Below are positions 31,680 through 42,340 of a DNA stretch of 64,000 nt, piece after piece. How positions within the stretch are numbered: position 1 is the stretch's first letter; each line of letters begins with the position of its first letter. Where the stretch lies: contig BSYO01000004.1 in assembly GCA_033239525.1 (NCBI GenBank), forward strand, positions 372,001 through 436,000, in the 5' to 3' direction. Under the pieces are notes generated by a model, which had not been told where the DNA came from, did not search any database, and saw only the letters and a program-made list of their open reading frames with translations. Origin of the DNA: Nepenthes gracilis (taxonomy: Eukaryota > Streptophyta > Magnoliopsida > Caryophyllales > Nepenthaceae). The position numbers and the translations under genes were made by a program.

Positions 31680-32930
31680 CTAGCCATACCCCGTATTGAC
31701 ATCTCAGACCAGGAAATGCTGCAGATTGACGAGGGTGACAACTGGATGACCCCGTATCAAAAGTATCTGACGGACGAAACGTTGCCTGAAAATGCCGACA
31801 AAGCCAAACGAATCAAAAGGACGGCAAGCTAGTACACGATCCTCGATAGGAGGCTATACAGGCGAGAATATTCCACTCCTTACCTGAAATGCCTGACCCC
31901 TGAGGAGGCTGAGTACGCCCTAAGCGAAGTCCACCTCGGCATATGTGGCTCACACGTCGGAGGGAAGAAAGACACTTTGGAATTCGTGAAGAAATGTGGA
32001 AGTTGTCAGGACCACGGATCCATGACGCACCTCCATCATATGAAGCTGCGCAACCTTATGTCCCAATGGCCGTTCACCTAGTGGGGGCTCGACATCCTCG
32101 GACCATTACCTCTGGCTTCTGGACAAAGAAATTTCTCATCGTAGGTATCGACTGCTTCACCAAATGAGTAGAAACAGTCCCTTTGGTTCGAATCACCGAA
32201 CAGAACGTTGCGGAGTTCCTCCGGCCAAATATCGTCTACCGATTTGGGATTCTTGAAGTAATAGTAACAGACAACGTAACCCAATTCACCGGCAAATGAT
32301 TTACCAAATATTGTGCAAGCCTGCGTATCAGGCTGGTACATACGTCTGTGGTATACCCCTAGGCAAACGGGCAGGGTGAAGTCACCAACCGTACATTACT
32401 GCACGGATTGAAGACCAAGTTGGAAGATACAGGGGGCTCATCGGTCGATGAGTTACCCTCCATACTCTGGTTGTGTCGAACAACCCCACGAGAATCAACA
32501 AGAGAGACGTCCTTTAGCCTCTACTACGGGACTGAAGTAGTCCTCTCCATTGAGGTGGGGCTACCCTACCTACGGTTGAATGCTTCGATCTGACCACGAA
32601 CGCCCAGAAACTCAGAGAGTGCCTTAACCTGCTACCAAAAGTTTGAGACATTGCCCGCCAAAGGACCGTAGCCTACCAGCAGCGCATCGCGCGATACTAC
32701 AATAGACGGGCGAAGGTACGCCCGCTTGTGGTTGGAGACCTAGTCCTCTAGAGCATAGAGGCCGCAGGAAAAGCCGCAAGTAGGAACAAACTTTTCCTCG
32801 GCTGGGGAGGCCCTTTCCTCCTCTCCGTGATCCTCTGGAACGGAGCGTACAAGCTACATGCCCAGAACGGCAAACAGGTTTCACAGACCTGGAACACCGC
32901 CAACCTCAAGAAATACTATCAATAGGACGA
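31680..32930 (+). pseudogene. Tat Gypsy integrase
   Basis: Recognisable blocks: YLKCLTPEEAEYALSEVH, GICGSHVGGKK, CGSCQDHG, LDILGPLP (first catalytic Asp), VTDNVTQFTGK (second), YP-stop-ANGQGEVTNRT (catalytic Glu kept), YGTEVVLSIEVG. The tail is LGWGGPFLLS followed by NLKKYYQ then stop. Part of the HHCC zinc finger is deleted after GGKK, and several stops are present. Confidence 0.85.
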
Positions 32931-33130
32931 CGTCGGCCCAGGTAAGGCACACACACACACAACAAGGAATGCTTGTATATGCGCTTTGCTTTTACCTAAT
33001 AAAATTGATTGTTCCTGTTAGCTTGTGTTTTCATTCATGTGAATGCTTGCATGCATAACATTCCAAAAAGTAAAATAACCTAGATTGCCCCTAAGTCAGG
33101 AGGACTATTGTCCGTCCATAAAATGAATCA

Positions 33131-33552
33131 TTGGCTCCGCACCAGGTGGCCCAAAAGTGTCCGTCTCAGGATCTCGACCCCGCGTCGAATGGCCCAAGCA
33201 GCCCCATATACTTTGGCTCTGCCCAACTGCCCGAAAGTGGCCATCTCAGAATCTCGACCTTGCGTTGAATGGCCCAAGTGACCCCATACACTTTGGCTCC
33301 ACGTCAAATGTCCCGAAAGCAGCCACCTCAGAATCTTAACTCCGCGTCAAATGGCCCAAGCGGCCCCATACACTTTGGCTCCATGCCAAACGTCCCAAAA
33401 GCGTCCACCTCAGAATCTCGACTCCACGTCGAATGGCCCTAAGTGGCCCCTTTGTGCCTTGGCTTTGTGCCAAATGGCCCGGAAGTAGCCATGCGTAGAC
33501 TTTGACTCTATGTCAAAAGGACCCCAAGCGGTCCGCCAACTTGGCCTTGCGC
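33131..33552 (+). repeat. five-copy 80-84 bp tandem repeat in Tat 3' region
   Basis: Units start with TTGGCTC at 33131, 33213, 33293, 33375 and 33459, with a degenerate sixth start at 33541. Each has the plan TTGGCTCCGC, CCCRAAAGTGTCC, CTCAGAATCTCGAC, GTCGAATGGCCCAAG, CCCCATACACT. Such repeats are common between integrase and the 3' LTR of Tat elements. Confidence 0.9.
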
Positions 33553-34632
33553 CAATGACTCAGGTAGTCAAAATATCAGGCCTGGGAGCTTTTGAAGTTT
33601 CCAATTTATGGCCAACAAAACCTTAGGGGGCAAGAATTACAGGTGTTCGGAAACCTTCTCCTGAAGAAGAAAGCACCTTCAGTCTACAATGGTCGTGGGA
33701 TAGGACCAAGCACCAGATAACAACGACGCCCTAAGCGGGGGCCGAGCGCCTAATGCAGGAACCTCGTGCGAAACGGCCTAGACCTGGAGTCCAACTGCTG
33801 TGGCTTGAAAACCCAACTGGCCCTTAGTGTGGCTTCATGGGACCTGTGACGACATCCACTATGCTAGATTGAACTTCCCATTAAATGTATGAGATGCGAT
33901 GACATCATCTGAAGAAGGATGAGTACAACACAAGAAGGTGCCGAGATTGGGGCCTTGGCGACCATAGCTTTACAAGTTTAGCCAATAAACATGATATATT
34001 ATCTCTAAGATTATACTTGGAGGCATAGGTAAAAAAAGGGGCGCTATTTCTCATTGATATATACAATACGATGACAAGTGGTACAAAGAAAAAAGGAGAG
34101 AAAAAGTGATGTATACAAGTAGAGCTACCTCTAAAAGTTTTATGGGCCTGCCTCCTCAAGAAAGTTCCTTAGGCAGGACCTATCGCGGACCGCAGAGTTG
34201 CCTAGATGGAAGGCGCCTTCTGGAATGTCAGGAACCACGAGCGAGGCGATCCTGCGGCACAGACGGATGACGTCCCAGAATCTGGTTTCCAAGACGAGAT
34301 TCGCTTCAGACAGAGAGAGCCGCGCCCTCAGGTCCTGGGACAGTGAGAATTGTCGTCCTCAAAAGCAGTGACCATCTTCTTCAACCGCTCAATCTCCTAC
34401 CTTAGGAGCGCAACCTCTTGCGTCTGCTGGCCACTGTCCGTCTTCAAGCGCCTAATTTCTTCTTAAATCAGCCTATTCTCTCCCTGCAGCCGTTCGCTCT
34501 CCCCCTAGAGGAAAGCGACCTTGATCCTTATGAGCTCAGCAATCTCTTGCCCACGGTGGAAACTTCGGTGCAGTTGAGCAGCTAACTCGTCGAAAGACTC
34601 AACCTCCCCTAAAACCTGCGTGGGAAAGAGAA

Positions 34633-34942
34633 TGTAACGTCCCCAGGCACCCGCTTGTGGATATTATCCACTTTGGGTCCAACCCGCACTGTTTTGTTCT
34701 TGGCAGGCCCACAGCCCCCAAAATGCGTCTACCAGAGAAACACACAGTCTCTCAACCATCAGAGTCTGCAGCAACCACACAGGCACACAGCGTGGTGGAT
34801 ATTGTTCATCCCAGCCACATAGGCCGCAGGGTTTTGTTCTGGCAACCCCTCACAAGTCCCAAGATGCGTCCACAAGGGAGAGGTATCTATGCCCTTATAA
34901 GGTACGCTTCGTTCCTCTCCCCATCCGATTTGGGATATCACA
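34633..34942 (-). repeat. TRIM 3' LTR
   Basis: 310 bp; contains a CCCTTATAAGG segment on both strands, a likely TATA region, and the CCAGCCACATAGG block that also occurs in the other LTR as CCAACCATACAGG. Confidence 0.85.
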
Positions 34943-35009
34943 GTTCACCCCCTTTGGGAGCCCAGTATCCGTGCTGACACACCAAACTGGCCCCGTCTCT
35001 GATACCATT

Positions 35010-35317
35010 TGTAGCGTCCCCAGGCACTCGCTTGTAGATATTGTTCGCTTTGAGTCCAACCCGCACAATTTTGTTCCTGGAAGGCCCACAGCCCCCAAAA
35101 CGCGGCTACTAGAGAAACACAATCTCTCAATCATTAGAGTTCGCAGCAGCCACACAAGCACATAACGTGGTGGATATTGTCCCTCCCAACCATACAGGTC
35201 ACAAGGTTTTGTTCTGGCGACCTCCCACAAGTCCCAAGACCCGTCTACAATGGAGAGGTATTCACGCCCTTATAAAGTACGTTTTATTTTCCTCCCCATC
35301 CGATGTGGGAGATCACA
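35010..35317 (-). repeat. TRIM 5' LTR
   Basis: 308 bp, bounded by TGTAGCG and GATCACA on the plus strand. It differs from the other LTR by scattered substitutions. Confidence 0.85.
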
Positions 35318-36789
35318 AAGAAGGTCAGAAATTCCTAAAACTTTGAATTGCAGATGAATATTTGACTCAAGACAATTATACCCGAGCAGAAGGGGCATCT
35401 GGATGATTGGCTCCCTCTCCTGGTGCCAGTGGGCATGAGGGCTCCGCACATCCAACCACTGCCTCACCGGAACTGAGATGGCCTGGAGTGTTAGATAATA
35501 AGGGGACGCTTGGGGGCTCTGCCTCCCGAGCCATCCCAATAGCGACAGTCTCCATAATCGCGTCAGTATTTGGCGGACTGGCCTCTTGCCCTATTTTAGC
35601 CTCCAGCTCCTCAAGAAAAAACGTTCCCCCCTCTACGGCAGGTGCGCCATCAACGGTCATTTCCAATGGCTCTAGATCAATGAATGGAACCACGGGAGAC
35701 TCTCCTCCAGAATGAAACTCTATCGCAGGAACGCCATACTCAGCCAATGCCACTGCAGAAATCGGTACAGGCTCGACGGCTCCCTCCCGTGACTCGAAAC
35801 CTGACGTTGCCTCCGGGACTGGACTTCTGGCTCGTACGGTGGACCCCACGGCCAACCGCTGTGATCTTCTAGTGGAAATACCTCCGGCCTCCCTCAGCCT
35901 CTTCAGTGGGGCCTCAAGCTCCTCATCTGAGAACGACTCCAGTAGAGAGCAGCTCTCCTCAGCGTCCTCTCCCAAAGATTCATGGATCACAATGTCCGCG
36001 GGCTTCTTCAAAAGCCCGCCATGGCCCCGGTTAGATGCTGGACCCCACTTGGTGGCAGCAAGGGCGTCAGATGTCAGGTAGTACCCATGAGTAGAGAACG
36101 TCCTCATCTGGGAACCAATGGCTACAACTAGTCTCGTCATTTTCCTGACCTCCTCGTCAGGCACCTCCTTGCGAAAGAGCCATGGCATCAGACCCTACTC
36201 TCGAGAAAGCTCTAAATCTGACGGCTCCTGCAGGAAGAAGAAATGGTTTTTTCTATTCTTCACCGAATCGGGGTTGGTCCCCTGGAATTGAAAGCCGGCT
36301 CTCGGAGACATGGAGATCTAACTATTTGCCTCCAAGAAGCGAAAGATTACCTTCGCCGCAGTCGCATCAAAAGATACAGAATGCAGGCGGACGAAGACAC
36401 ACAACGAAACCAAGTAGCGGAGAGCATTCGGATGAAATCTCACCACCGGGATGCCCAAGGCAATCAGCTTGCACGACGTGGGGTAGCGAAGCCCCCTTTT
36501 AGTTGATGCTCGTAAACGATAACGAAGCCCTTTGGAGGGGTGTGGGTCCTACCATCCAAGCCAGGAGCACGATACGATATGTCCGGAGGAATGCCATAAT
36601 TGACCATTAGGGCAGCGATGGTACTCTGGGTCAGCACAGAGCCTGTATTATCTATCATATGTGTACTCGATCTGGGAACTCACGAAGAGGAAGGGGATTC
36701 TTTCTCTTTAGCCATCTTGCTCGCTTTGGAATAAGTTACAGTCACAAGCATGGAAAAGCACAAAGGGAAAGGACTTTGTAGAGACACCG

Positions 36790-36797
36790 TTTATATA
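36790..36797 (-). promoter_or_regulatory. TATA box of the Tat antisense ORF
   Basis: The minus strand reads TATATAAA, 75 bp upstream of the antisense ORF ATG at 36715. This is a good distance for a TATA box with a short leader. It supports a dedicated antisense promoter inside the element. Confidence 0.55.
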
Positions 36798-37149
36798 GGC
36801 AACAAGGCACCAACACGCGAGAAGACTTAAGCGACGTCTTTACCCGAAAATCAGGCCACGTGCCTGTTTGATAAGAACGCCACAATTCCCCAAGAGTCGG
36901 GCGATCATGGCCCCATGTCAGACCGACGATTAGTATCTCTTCAGCCGCCTAACAAGATCTCGGTTGTCACACCCGCATTTAATGCGAGGATCCTGACCGT
37001 CAGAAGTGGCGGCGGTGGAGTAAAAGAAAAGGAAGAAAAAATAAGGATGAACATGCAAGTACTAGCAAACAGCACAGCCAAGTAAGAAATTTATTATGCA
37101 TTTCACTAATAGACTTTTTTACAGCTTAAGGTAGTCGATGACCGCATAT

Positions 37150-37510
37150 TACAACTGGTCACCCTCTCTGGATCTTGGAGAGTCTGGAGCAATGAATTCC
37201 CTTAGATGGGCGCAAGTTCGGACGCCTAAGTTTTGAGAGTCTAGGATGCTGATGTAGAAGTCCGGCTCCTCCTGCATGGCTAGTTTCTGGCTGAGACAAA
37301 TACCGTCCTAGAATCTTCTTTCCAGTGTAGGAGCCACTTCCTCCGGCTTGAGCCTCGACCTCAACTCAGCATCCAACCACGCGTGCTCCTCTCTAGAGTG
37401 CACTTGGAATCGCTTGAACTCCTCCTGGATAGCCAAGATACGGCCTCGAGCCTGCATGTTAGCATTACCAAGCCTGGATGCCCGTGCCTCCGTATTCGGA
37501 CAACACTCTC
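37150..37510 (-). pseudogene. second antisense coding remnant of the Tat element
   Basis: The minus strand reads NANMQARGRILAIQEEFKRF, SREEHAWLDAELRSRLKPEE, VAPTLERRF, then a stop and DFYISILDSQNLGVRTC. A helical, charged sequence similar in texture to the coiled-coil part at 34150-34620. Its right end at about 37510 coincides with the end of the element's recognisable sequence. Confidence 0.5.
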
Positions 37511-38983
37511 TGTGACAAATCGGGTTATTTTTTTTAAATAACCTCCGTCAATAGTAATATAAACTAATGATCATAATTTAAAATTATGGATTTTGCAGAA
37601 ATTTTGATAGAATTTCTTTTACAATTAGACGTAAATAAAAAATATAACCTGTTTAAAATAATTTGTACTAGTACACAACAATCTAATTTCAACATTTGGC
37701 CTATAACACAATACACAGGACCACAATTGTCATACTATCATGGCTTCAACACAGTATTTCTAACTACTGTATTGTGTCTAAAGAGATTCCTCTAGGACTA
37801 AACAAAATTCAAAACATCCAATATTAATGTAGAAGCATAACTAAATCCAAAAATCCGCGGAAGTATAACAATAACCATAAAATCATAACAAATCACGTTA
37901 ATCTAACTAGACTGTTTACATTCTATTATAACAGGCATGTCCAAATCTTCAAGCTTTCGACATTCAGCTAATCTCCTCAAGCAAGTCCCTCTCCTTACTC
38001 TAACTAATCAGGCGTCGGCTTAATATTTTTATCTGGAAGGAGAAACAGTAAGAGTGAGCGTACATTTTAACAAATGTAATCATACATCACTAATTATAGC
38101 AGATAATAGTGAAAGCGATAACTAGATGGGGGAAACATATAATCTCAGTAACAATGAATCATAAGAGGAAAATGGGACATTTGGGATCATCTGGTTCGTA
38201 TGTTTGTACCGGTTATGTTTATTCATTTTCATTACTTTTATCAATCTTTACGGACCTGAGTTAGTAGGTCGTACTAACCAATGATGTGGGAGAACGAAGA
38301 AAGGAATGTGTCTGCCACACATTCTAAAGCATACGACTACATTTTAGGTTTGTAGCACTTAACCATCGGCTACATTTTAGACCTGCAGCACTCGACCATC
38401 ACAATTCACCCTATATCCACCGGGGACTAGGGCAATCATCGTTCTTCCATAGTAGTATCCTAGGGCGTACCACTAATATCACCTGCTCCCACGGCAGCTA
38501 GAATACGTGGCAAAGTATCCCTTGGATTCACACTGTGATGGACATGGTAAGCCAGAAGATACTACCCAATAGCATAAGTCCATGATCCTAATTTCAAGAT
38601 TATTATTAATCCTTTGAGGGGGAACCCACCATTTGCCATATATATTCTCTAATCGAAAAATTACATTCCCATCACATATCTCCATCCAGGAGATCAAATC
38701 CATTGTATTACACTTTGTGGATTCCCTTCCATTTACTCGCTCAATTCTCTTCTTTCTATGAGACTTAATCCCTTTTAGCAATTCAATTCAAGTTCACAAA
38801 AGAGTTTAGAATTTCTTACCTCCGATGGTCAAATATCACCGTAGAAGCCTCCGGGACATATTCCCTTACTTCCAGTGCACAAATAAACATTTTTGAGGCT
38901 TACAATTTAACACAAATATTTAATCATAGGTTTTATCACAATTAAATAGAGGTAAAGCATATAAATTTGTACTTCCTTTTTGG
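37511..38983. other. non-coding repeat-like DNA
   Basis: No gene is seen. The segment includes two direct copies of a 34 bp motif (CTACATTTTAGG... and CTACATTTTAGA...) at 38336 and 38370. Stretches such as CACCGGGGACTAGGGC and GAGAAACAGTAAGAGTGAGC resemble reverse-oriented LTRs of Gypsy elements. No boundary pair was found. Confidence 0.4.
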
Positions 38984-39295
38984 GAGAACAGTGTCAGTCC
39001 ACTTGTAGAGGGCTTGTGTATTCACGTGCTCTGGTTTTCTTCCTTCTTATACTGTTAGGGCTTGTGTAGCCAACAGTTCTTGTAACCAGTTCTTATATTT
39101 AGTGGATTCATTTGGTGGATTAAAATCCCGTAGTTTTTTTTTCCCTTATTTAAAAGGGTTTTCCTCATAAAATCTTGATGTGCTCTCTTTACTGTTTCTG
39201 TATTCCTTTTACTGCCGTCTTTGGCGTCTGGGTGTACTTGTTACGTTCACCATCTGACCGTTCTATCTTGTCTGTCCGTCCACTCTGCGCTAACA
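38984..39295 (+). repeat. LTR fragment (U5 side) of a Tork-like Copia
   Basis: Contains the order GTGGATT, AAAATCCCGTAG, a T-run, AAAAGGGTTTTCC, CATAAAATCTTGATGTGCTC. This parallels the U5 end of the GP-1 LTR (GTGGATT, CCCGTGGTTTTCC, CATAAGGATTTTC, GTAAAACGGCGTGTGCTTC). It ends GCTAACA at 39295. No primer site follows. Confidence 0.5.
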
Positions 39296-40391
39296 AATTA
39301 GTCCCAGATCCATCCTTTTGCTTTAGCATCAATAATTATCTATCGTCACAAAGCCATCTCTACTCACAATTATTCACTATCATTGGTATGGAATCTACCA
39401 GAGCCATTGAGGAGATTATTCAACAGTCATGGCAAGCCTATCGGATAAAACTCATTGTTGATTTCAGTAAATTGCTCAAAGAGAAGATGACTCAACTAAC
39501 AAGTTTTGAGTCATCTTTCATACCAAACTCATCGTTTTACGTATGCTCTATGTTACCCTTTAGATCTATAATGCAGTGCATCAACGTTTCAATTTGAAAA
39601 AACATATCATTTTAGTATACCCTAGACAACGTGCTCACCTAGAAAAATCTATCTAAACTAGTCATTGTTAATAGAAATCTGACATACGTTGGAGCTCAGT
39701 TGAAGCCCAAAGTCCGCCAGGCCAAGCCTCATTCATCTTTGAAGTATTGTAGGCCTCTTCCCTCAAGCGCAACAACCAACGTAGGCCCCCTCAAGCTCAG
39801 GCCCAGTTTTATAGCCCAACTTATCACTTCCACCTATTGTGATAATAACATTACTATACAGATTATTCACAATAACATGCTTTATGAACACACCAAACAT
39901 TTCAAGATTGATTGCCGTTTGCATGTCCTCATTTTAAGGATGGCACCCTTCATTTTTTCCTTATCTCTTTCGTTGATTAGCTGACATTTTTATGAAAGCT
40001 CATCCATCCAGTTGTCAAATCAATTTAGTTTTTAAACTACTGCTGATCTTTACTACTCAGTCAAGCTCGTCCCCCTTCAATTGGACCTCACTGTTATTGG
40101 GCCATATCTAAGTTGGACCCAACACTTTCCTTTTATAATTTTTATACTTATTTAAAAAGGGCACCTAGTGTAATATTTGAAATAGAAAAGGAAGGAAATC
40201 AAAATCAGAAATTAACATACAGCATCCATAATAGCCGAGAATGATTCCACAAATAGGGAATTCTTGGGTTCAATTTATTGGTCAAGAAAGCACATCTAGA
40301 ATATAGATAGACATTACTGAATTTTATTGGGTAGATAATAATAAGTGAAAATATATGCTAAAGGAAACAACTCCGACCAGGTGGCAGCTGA
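39296..40391. other. unassigned DNA with a short gag-like ORF
   Basis: A plus frame from 39388 reads MESTRAIEEIIQQSWQAYR, then KLIVDFSKLLKEKM, before losing similarity to anything I know. It may be the start of a retroelement gag behind the LTR fragment at 38984. The rest is AT-rich and includes the 3' untranslated part of the minus-strand cupredoxin gene. Confidence 0.35.
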
Positions 40392-41451
40392 TTAATGACT
40401 CCAAAGGCGAAAGATTGGCAAGACAAAGAGCTTCATGTTGCCATTACTGCAATGGAAGCCATTGCTTTCACCACAAGCAAAATAGTGAGGTTGCCATCTC
40501 TTGAGCACAAACTTGAATCCCCTATCGGCCCCTTGTGTTGGGGTGGCCACTTGTTTTGCTCTTCTGAAGTCGCATGTTAAGTAGCTCCACAAGTCCGGTA
40601 GCAAGTAAACACTGTGGGGATGTGAACCATTGATCGGTGGATCATACTTAAATACTACATTCATACTTCAATTAGTCAGCCTTTGATATATGATATTATT
40701 AAACAATCAAAAATTAATTGATTAAACAGTACATTAATCAGTATTTAAAAATCCCTTTGAATGAGGATGAGGAGATATTCTGTACATATAAAACGGAAGC
40801 ACACGTATGTGTCACGATTGTGATTATAGTGCGTGTAAGAGGAAAAACTTAACGGGCTCAATCCCCAGTTGCATGCAATTGTTCAGGGTGTGGCATACTC
40901 ATTGAGTATACCCTTCTAGCTTTCTGGGTTGGTAACAGCAGCAAATTCTAGTCATACCCAGCTGAGCTAGCTACTTGTTGAATCACACTAATGATAATAC
41001 TGTAGGCAATATGGAACTGGGCCGGCTGTTGGAGCTCATGGTGGATTATTAGTAACTAATTACAATGTGTGTGTGTGTGTCCTAATCGTTTGCAACAGTG
41101 AACTGGGAAATATGCAATGAAGAATGTGCTTCTAATTATTTGGAACTCATGTATAGTAAACAAAGGCTGGGAACAAGTAATATGTAAGTACGTACCAAGA
41201 ATGTCATTAAGGTAAAAAGGAGCATTCTGGAAAGCCCAATCAGAGTAGTTAATTCCAAAGCGCCATCCCTGAGAACCGCCAACAAGGAAGGTGGTTGGGA
41301 TGCGAGTGCGATTGTGATGATAGGATGGCCAGTGAGAGCTGTAGTTGAAGCCACCATAGCTCCAATCAGATGTCATGTTTTTGTTTCCCCTACTCACTGC
41401 CATCAAGGAAGCAGCTGTTACTAGGAGAAGCAGAACTACTAAATAATTCAT
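40392..41451 (-). CDS. phytocyanin-type cupredoxin, secreted, two exons
   Basis: Exon 1 (41451-41196) and exon 2 (40654-40392) are joined by a 541 bp intron with GTACGT donor and a TAG acceptor. Together they encode 172 residues in phase (NDIL|VFKYDPP). An N-terminal hydrophobic signal (MNYLVVLLLLVTAASLMAVS) targets the secretory route. The plastocyanin-like domain follows: FLVGGSQGWRFGINYSDWA, VFKYDPP, PHSVYLLPDLWSYLTCDF, WQPHYFACGES, GFHCSNGNMKLFV. Candidate copper ligands are His in PHSV, Cys in FACG, His in FHC and Met in GNM, so a blue-copper site is possible. There is no C-terminal GPI-type hydrophobic tail. Family members act in the apoplast, probably in electron transfer. No damage is visible; it is the only clearly intact host gene here. 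Confidence 0.9.
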
Positions 41452-41569
41452 CCCTTTGTTATTGACACTCTACGTAAAAAAGAAAGTTTGGCGTAAAGTG
41501 ATATTCTTCGTTTCAAATATTGAAACTACTTAGAGAGGCTGCAATGGAAGGCTTCAAGTTTGATGGAGT

Positions 41570-41576
41570 TTAAATA
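41570..41576 (-). promoter_or_regulatory. TATA-like box of the cupredoxin gene
   Basis: The minus strand reads TATTTAA about 120 bp upstream of the ATG at 41451, leaving room for a leader of roughly 85-90 nt. Confidence 0.45.
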
Positions 41577-41769
41577 CGAGTTCACAAAGTACAAGGAGAT
41601 GTTGAGAGGGTGCGTTAGCAACTGGCCGGAAAGACCGCAGCCAAAAAAGTCTCAAAACAGCCAACCGATTTTATTGGGTTGGTAAGATGAGAAAAAAGAA
41701 AAAGGAAAGAGAAACTCCACTCAGGCAAGTTTTGCCATATGCAATTGTTCCCAATTGTCAGTTAAATAG

Positions 41770-42340
41770 TGTTGAGATTTTATCAGAATGAACTTGGCGT
41801 ATAGTGAAATAAAATCTGAACCCTCCATCAAACATTAATTGTCAAATTTATTAATACAAAAAATACAACAATGTATAATATTTTTAATATAGAAAACTCT
41901 TTTCGACTAAAAAAATTAAGAGTCAAATTCTGAAAGATTTACTATAATAATAATCCGATTATAAATAACCTCATTTGAAATCTTTTCACTACAATCCCGA
42001 GTATAAAATAGTTAATTATAAACTCCTCAACACACTAACAATTTATAAGAGATAATATAACGAGAAACAAAAATAACCAAACGAAATAAATCCGAGAAAT
42101 TCACTCAAGAATAACGTATTCGACATTGATAAAATAAAATTTAAATCAAAACTCAATCGGATGTCAAAATCGGCGAGACGCTTGAGCACCAGCCTGCTAA
42201 AATCAGCACACGAGCACCCCTTTGGGCATTCCTCAGGCGAACTCTAATTTAAAATCAGTACACAAGTGTAAATCAGGTGCCTATTATATACTACTATGCT
42301 AACTTTCGACCGATTCTCGCATAAACATGGTGCAACCTTT
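41770..42340 (-). repeat. solo or truncated LTR of the GP-2 LTR family
   Basis: Starts TGTTGAGATTTT on the plus strand, the terminal end of a minus-strand LTR. It shares ordered blocks with the GP-2 LTRs: ATGTATAATATTTTTAATA, TTTACTATAATAATAATCC, AAGAGATAATATAACGAG, TTCACTCAAGAATAACGTA, CTCAATCGGATGTCAAA. The other end is not sharp; homology fades before the AT/CA repeat at 42355. Confidence 0.65.

Larger units (their letters stand above)
34633..35317 (-). mobile_element. complete TRIM retroelement (non-coding)
   Basis: Two direct repeats of 310 and 308 bp (34633-34942 and 35010-35317) have minus-strand ends TGTGATATCCCA / TGTGATCTCCCA and CGTTACA / CGCTACA. They flank a 67 bp interior. On the minus strand the interior starts AAATGGTATCAGAGAC, an initiator-Met tRNA primer site (34995-35007 complement), and ends in the purine tract CCAAAGGGGGTGAAC. 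Flanks GAGAA (34628-34632) and AAGAA (35318-35322) fit a 5 bp target-site duplication with one change. There is no coding capacity. It interrupts the antisense ORF of the Tat element. Confidence 0.9.
34150..36715 (-). pseudogene. antisense ORF of the Tat element (putative gypsy-type transposon protein)
   Basis: The minus-strand frame opens at ATG 36715 (MAKEKESPSSS) and has a stop after codon 11. It then continues as MIDNTGSVLTQSTIAALMVN, PPKGFVIVYEHQLKGG and, after a frameshift, PNALRYLVSLCVF. These match the domain often labelled putative gypsy-type transposon (Transposase_28). A 270-codon open part (36188-35376) follows: MPWLFRKEVPDEEVRKM, a Glu/Pro-rich stretch and no clear fold. After the TRIM insertion the frame resumes at 34620-34150 with a coiled-coil-like region rich in Glu, Arg and Leu (GEVESFDELAAQLHR, ENRLI, EEIRRLKTDSGQQTQEVALL). 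The protein's role is unknown. Confidence 0.75.
26758..37510 (+). mobile_element. Tat-lineage Ty3/Gypsy element, decayed, 3' LTR missing
   Basis: One LTR (26758-27670) is followed by gag, protease, reverse transcriptase, two RNase H-like segments and integrase, in Gypsy order (integrase last), ending near 32930. A long non-coding part with an 82 bp tandem repeat and antisense ORFs follows; this 3' extension with antisense ORFs is known in Tat elements (Retand, Grande, RIRE2, Ogre type). Sequence stops resembling the element at about 37510, with no second LTR, so the right end is truncated. Every coding domain has stops or frameshifts. A TRIM is nested at 34633-35317. Confidence 0.85.

Noticed and set aside
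34633..35317. Cassandra-type TRIM with 5S RNA
   Set aside because: No 5S rRNA promoter boxes or 5S-like body in the LTRs. Called a generic TRIM.
35407..36502. Several plus-strand ORFs of 60-106 codons
   Set aside because: They are complements of the Tat antisense ORF, whose minus-strand reading matches a known domain. The plus frames have no family features.
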